In this document: in pieces, positions 7,848-7,916 of the stretch | Layout of the letters: each line of letters opens with the position of its first letter | Numbering within the stretch: position 1 is the first letter of the stretch | Origin: an uncultured Flavobacterium sp. | Lineage (GTDB): Bacteria > Bacteroidota > Bacteroidia > Flavobacteriales > Flavobacteriaceae | DNA length: 7,916 bases | Direction: 5' to 3' | NCBI RefSeq assembly: GCF_946220915.1 | Contig: NZ_CAMIHH010000132.1 | Location: forward strand, 1 to 7,916 | The notes under the pieces: generated by a model | What the model was told of the DNA's origin: nothing | Seen by the model: only the letters and a program-made list of their open reading frames with translations | Databases searched by the model: none | Position numbers and translations under genes: made by a program

Positions 7848-7916
7848 ATGAATTATATAAACCTAATAAATAATCTTCTTGTTCCAAAAATTACTGAGGA
7901 AGCTTTAGTATTAGAT
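7848..7916 (+). CDS. Start of an unidentified gene (3' end outside window)
   Basis: An ATG at 7848 opens a frame that stays open to the last base, 23 codons, reading MNYINLINNLLVPKITEEAL and then VLD. It is about 23% GC, far below the roughly 50% of the sdh genes. A candidate -7 box lies 22 bases upstream, with an AT-rich leader and no Shine-Dalgarno, as usual in this phylum. I do not recognise the product and 23 residues are too few to place it. There is no signal peptide in the part seen. A short chance frame in AT-rich DNA remains possible. Confidence 0.45.
   Translation, partial: MNYINLINNLLVPKITEEALVLD

Overview
This window looks like a chromosomal segment of a member of the Bacteroidota, most likely a Flavobacterium or a close relative. 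Three things point there: the sdhC-sdhA-sdhB order of a cytochrome b558-type succinate dehydrogenase, promoters of the form TTG-N(20-23)-TAnnTTTG, and starts with A-rich leaders and no clear Shine-Dalgarno sequence. The identity is inferred from sequence features and recalled family knowledge; no search was run.

Layout. Positions 2-439 hold the C-terminal part of a two-helix membrane protein whose start lies outside the window. A 246-base gap follows, with an 8-bp inverted repeat and a textbook Bacteroidota promoter. Positions 686-4372 are the sdhCAB operon (gaps of 15 and 12 bases), closed by a hairpin terminator near 4396-4424. A nitrilase-superfamily amidase (4526-5290, +) has its own promoter. 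Its 3' end overlaps by 17 bp the 3' end of a convergent lipoprotein gene (6905-5274, -). Upstream of that gene on the same strand, 67 bases away, is a ComF-family phosphoribosyltransferase gene (7653-6973, -). A 194-base AT-rich divergent spacer (7654-7847) with dyads and short direct repeats leads to the first 23 codons of an unidentified gene (7848-7916, +).

How the genes work together. SdhA (FAD), SdhB (three Fe-S clusters) and SdhC (di-heme membrane anchor) form complex II, joining the TCA cycle to the quinone pool, expected to be menaquinone. The amidase resembles omega-amidases that return 2-oxo acid amides to 2-oxoglutarate or oxaloacetate; it lies near central-carbon genes but is transcribed separately. 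The lipoprotein and ComF genes could be co-transcribed, but nothing visible ties their functions together.

The middle of the window is ordinary core genome and I see no new multi-gene system. The points most worth a second look are the enlarged loop in SdhC, paired Ca-loop-like motifs in the lipoprotein, the terminator-less convergent overlap, and the AT-rich, repeat-bearing right edge.
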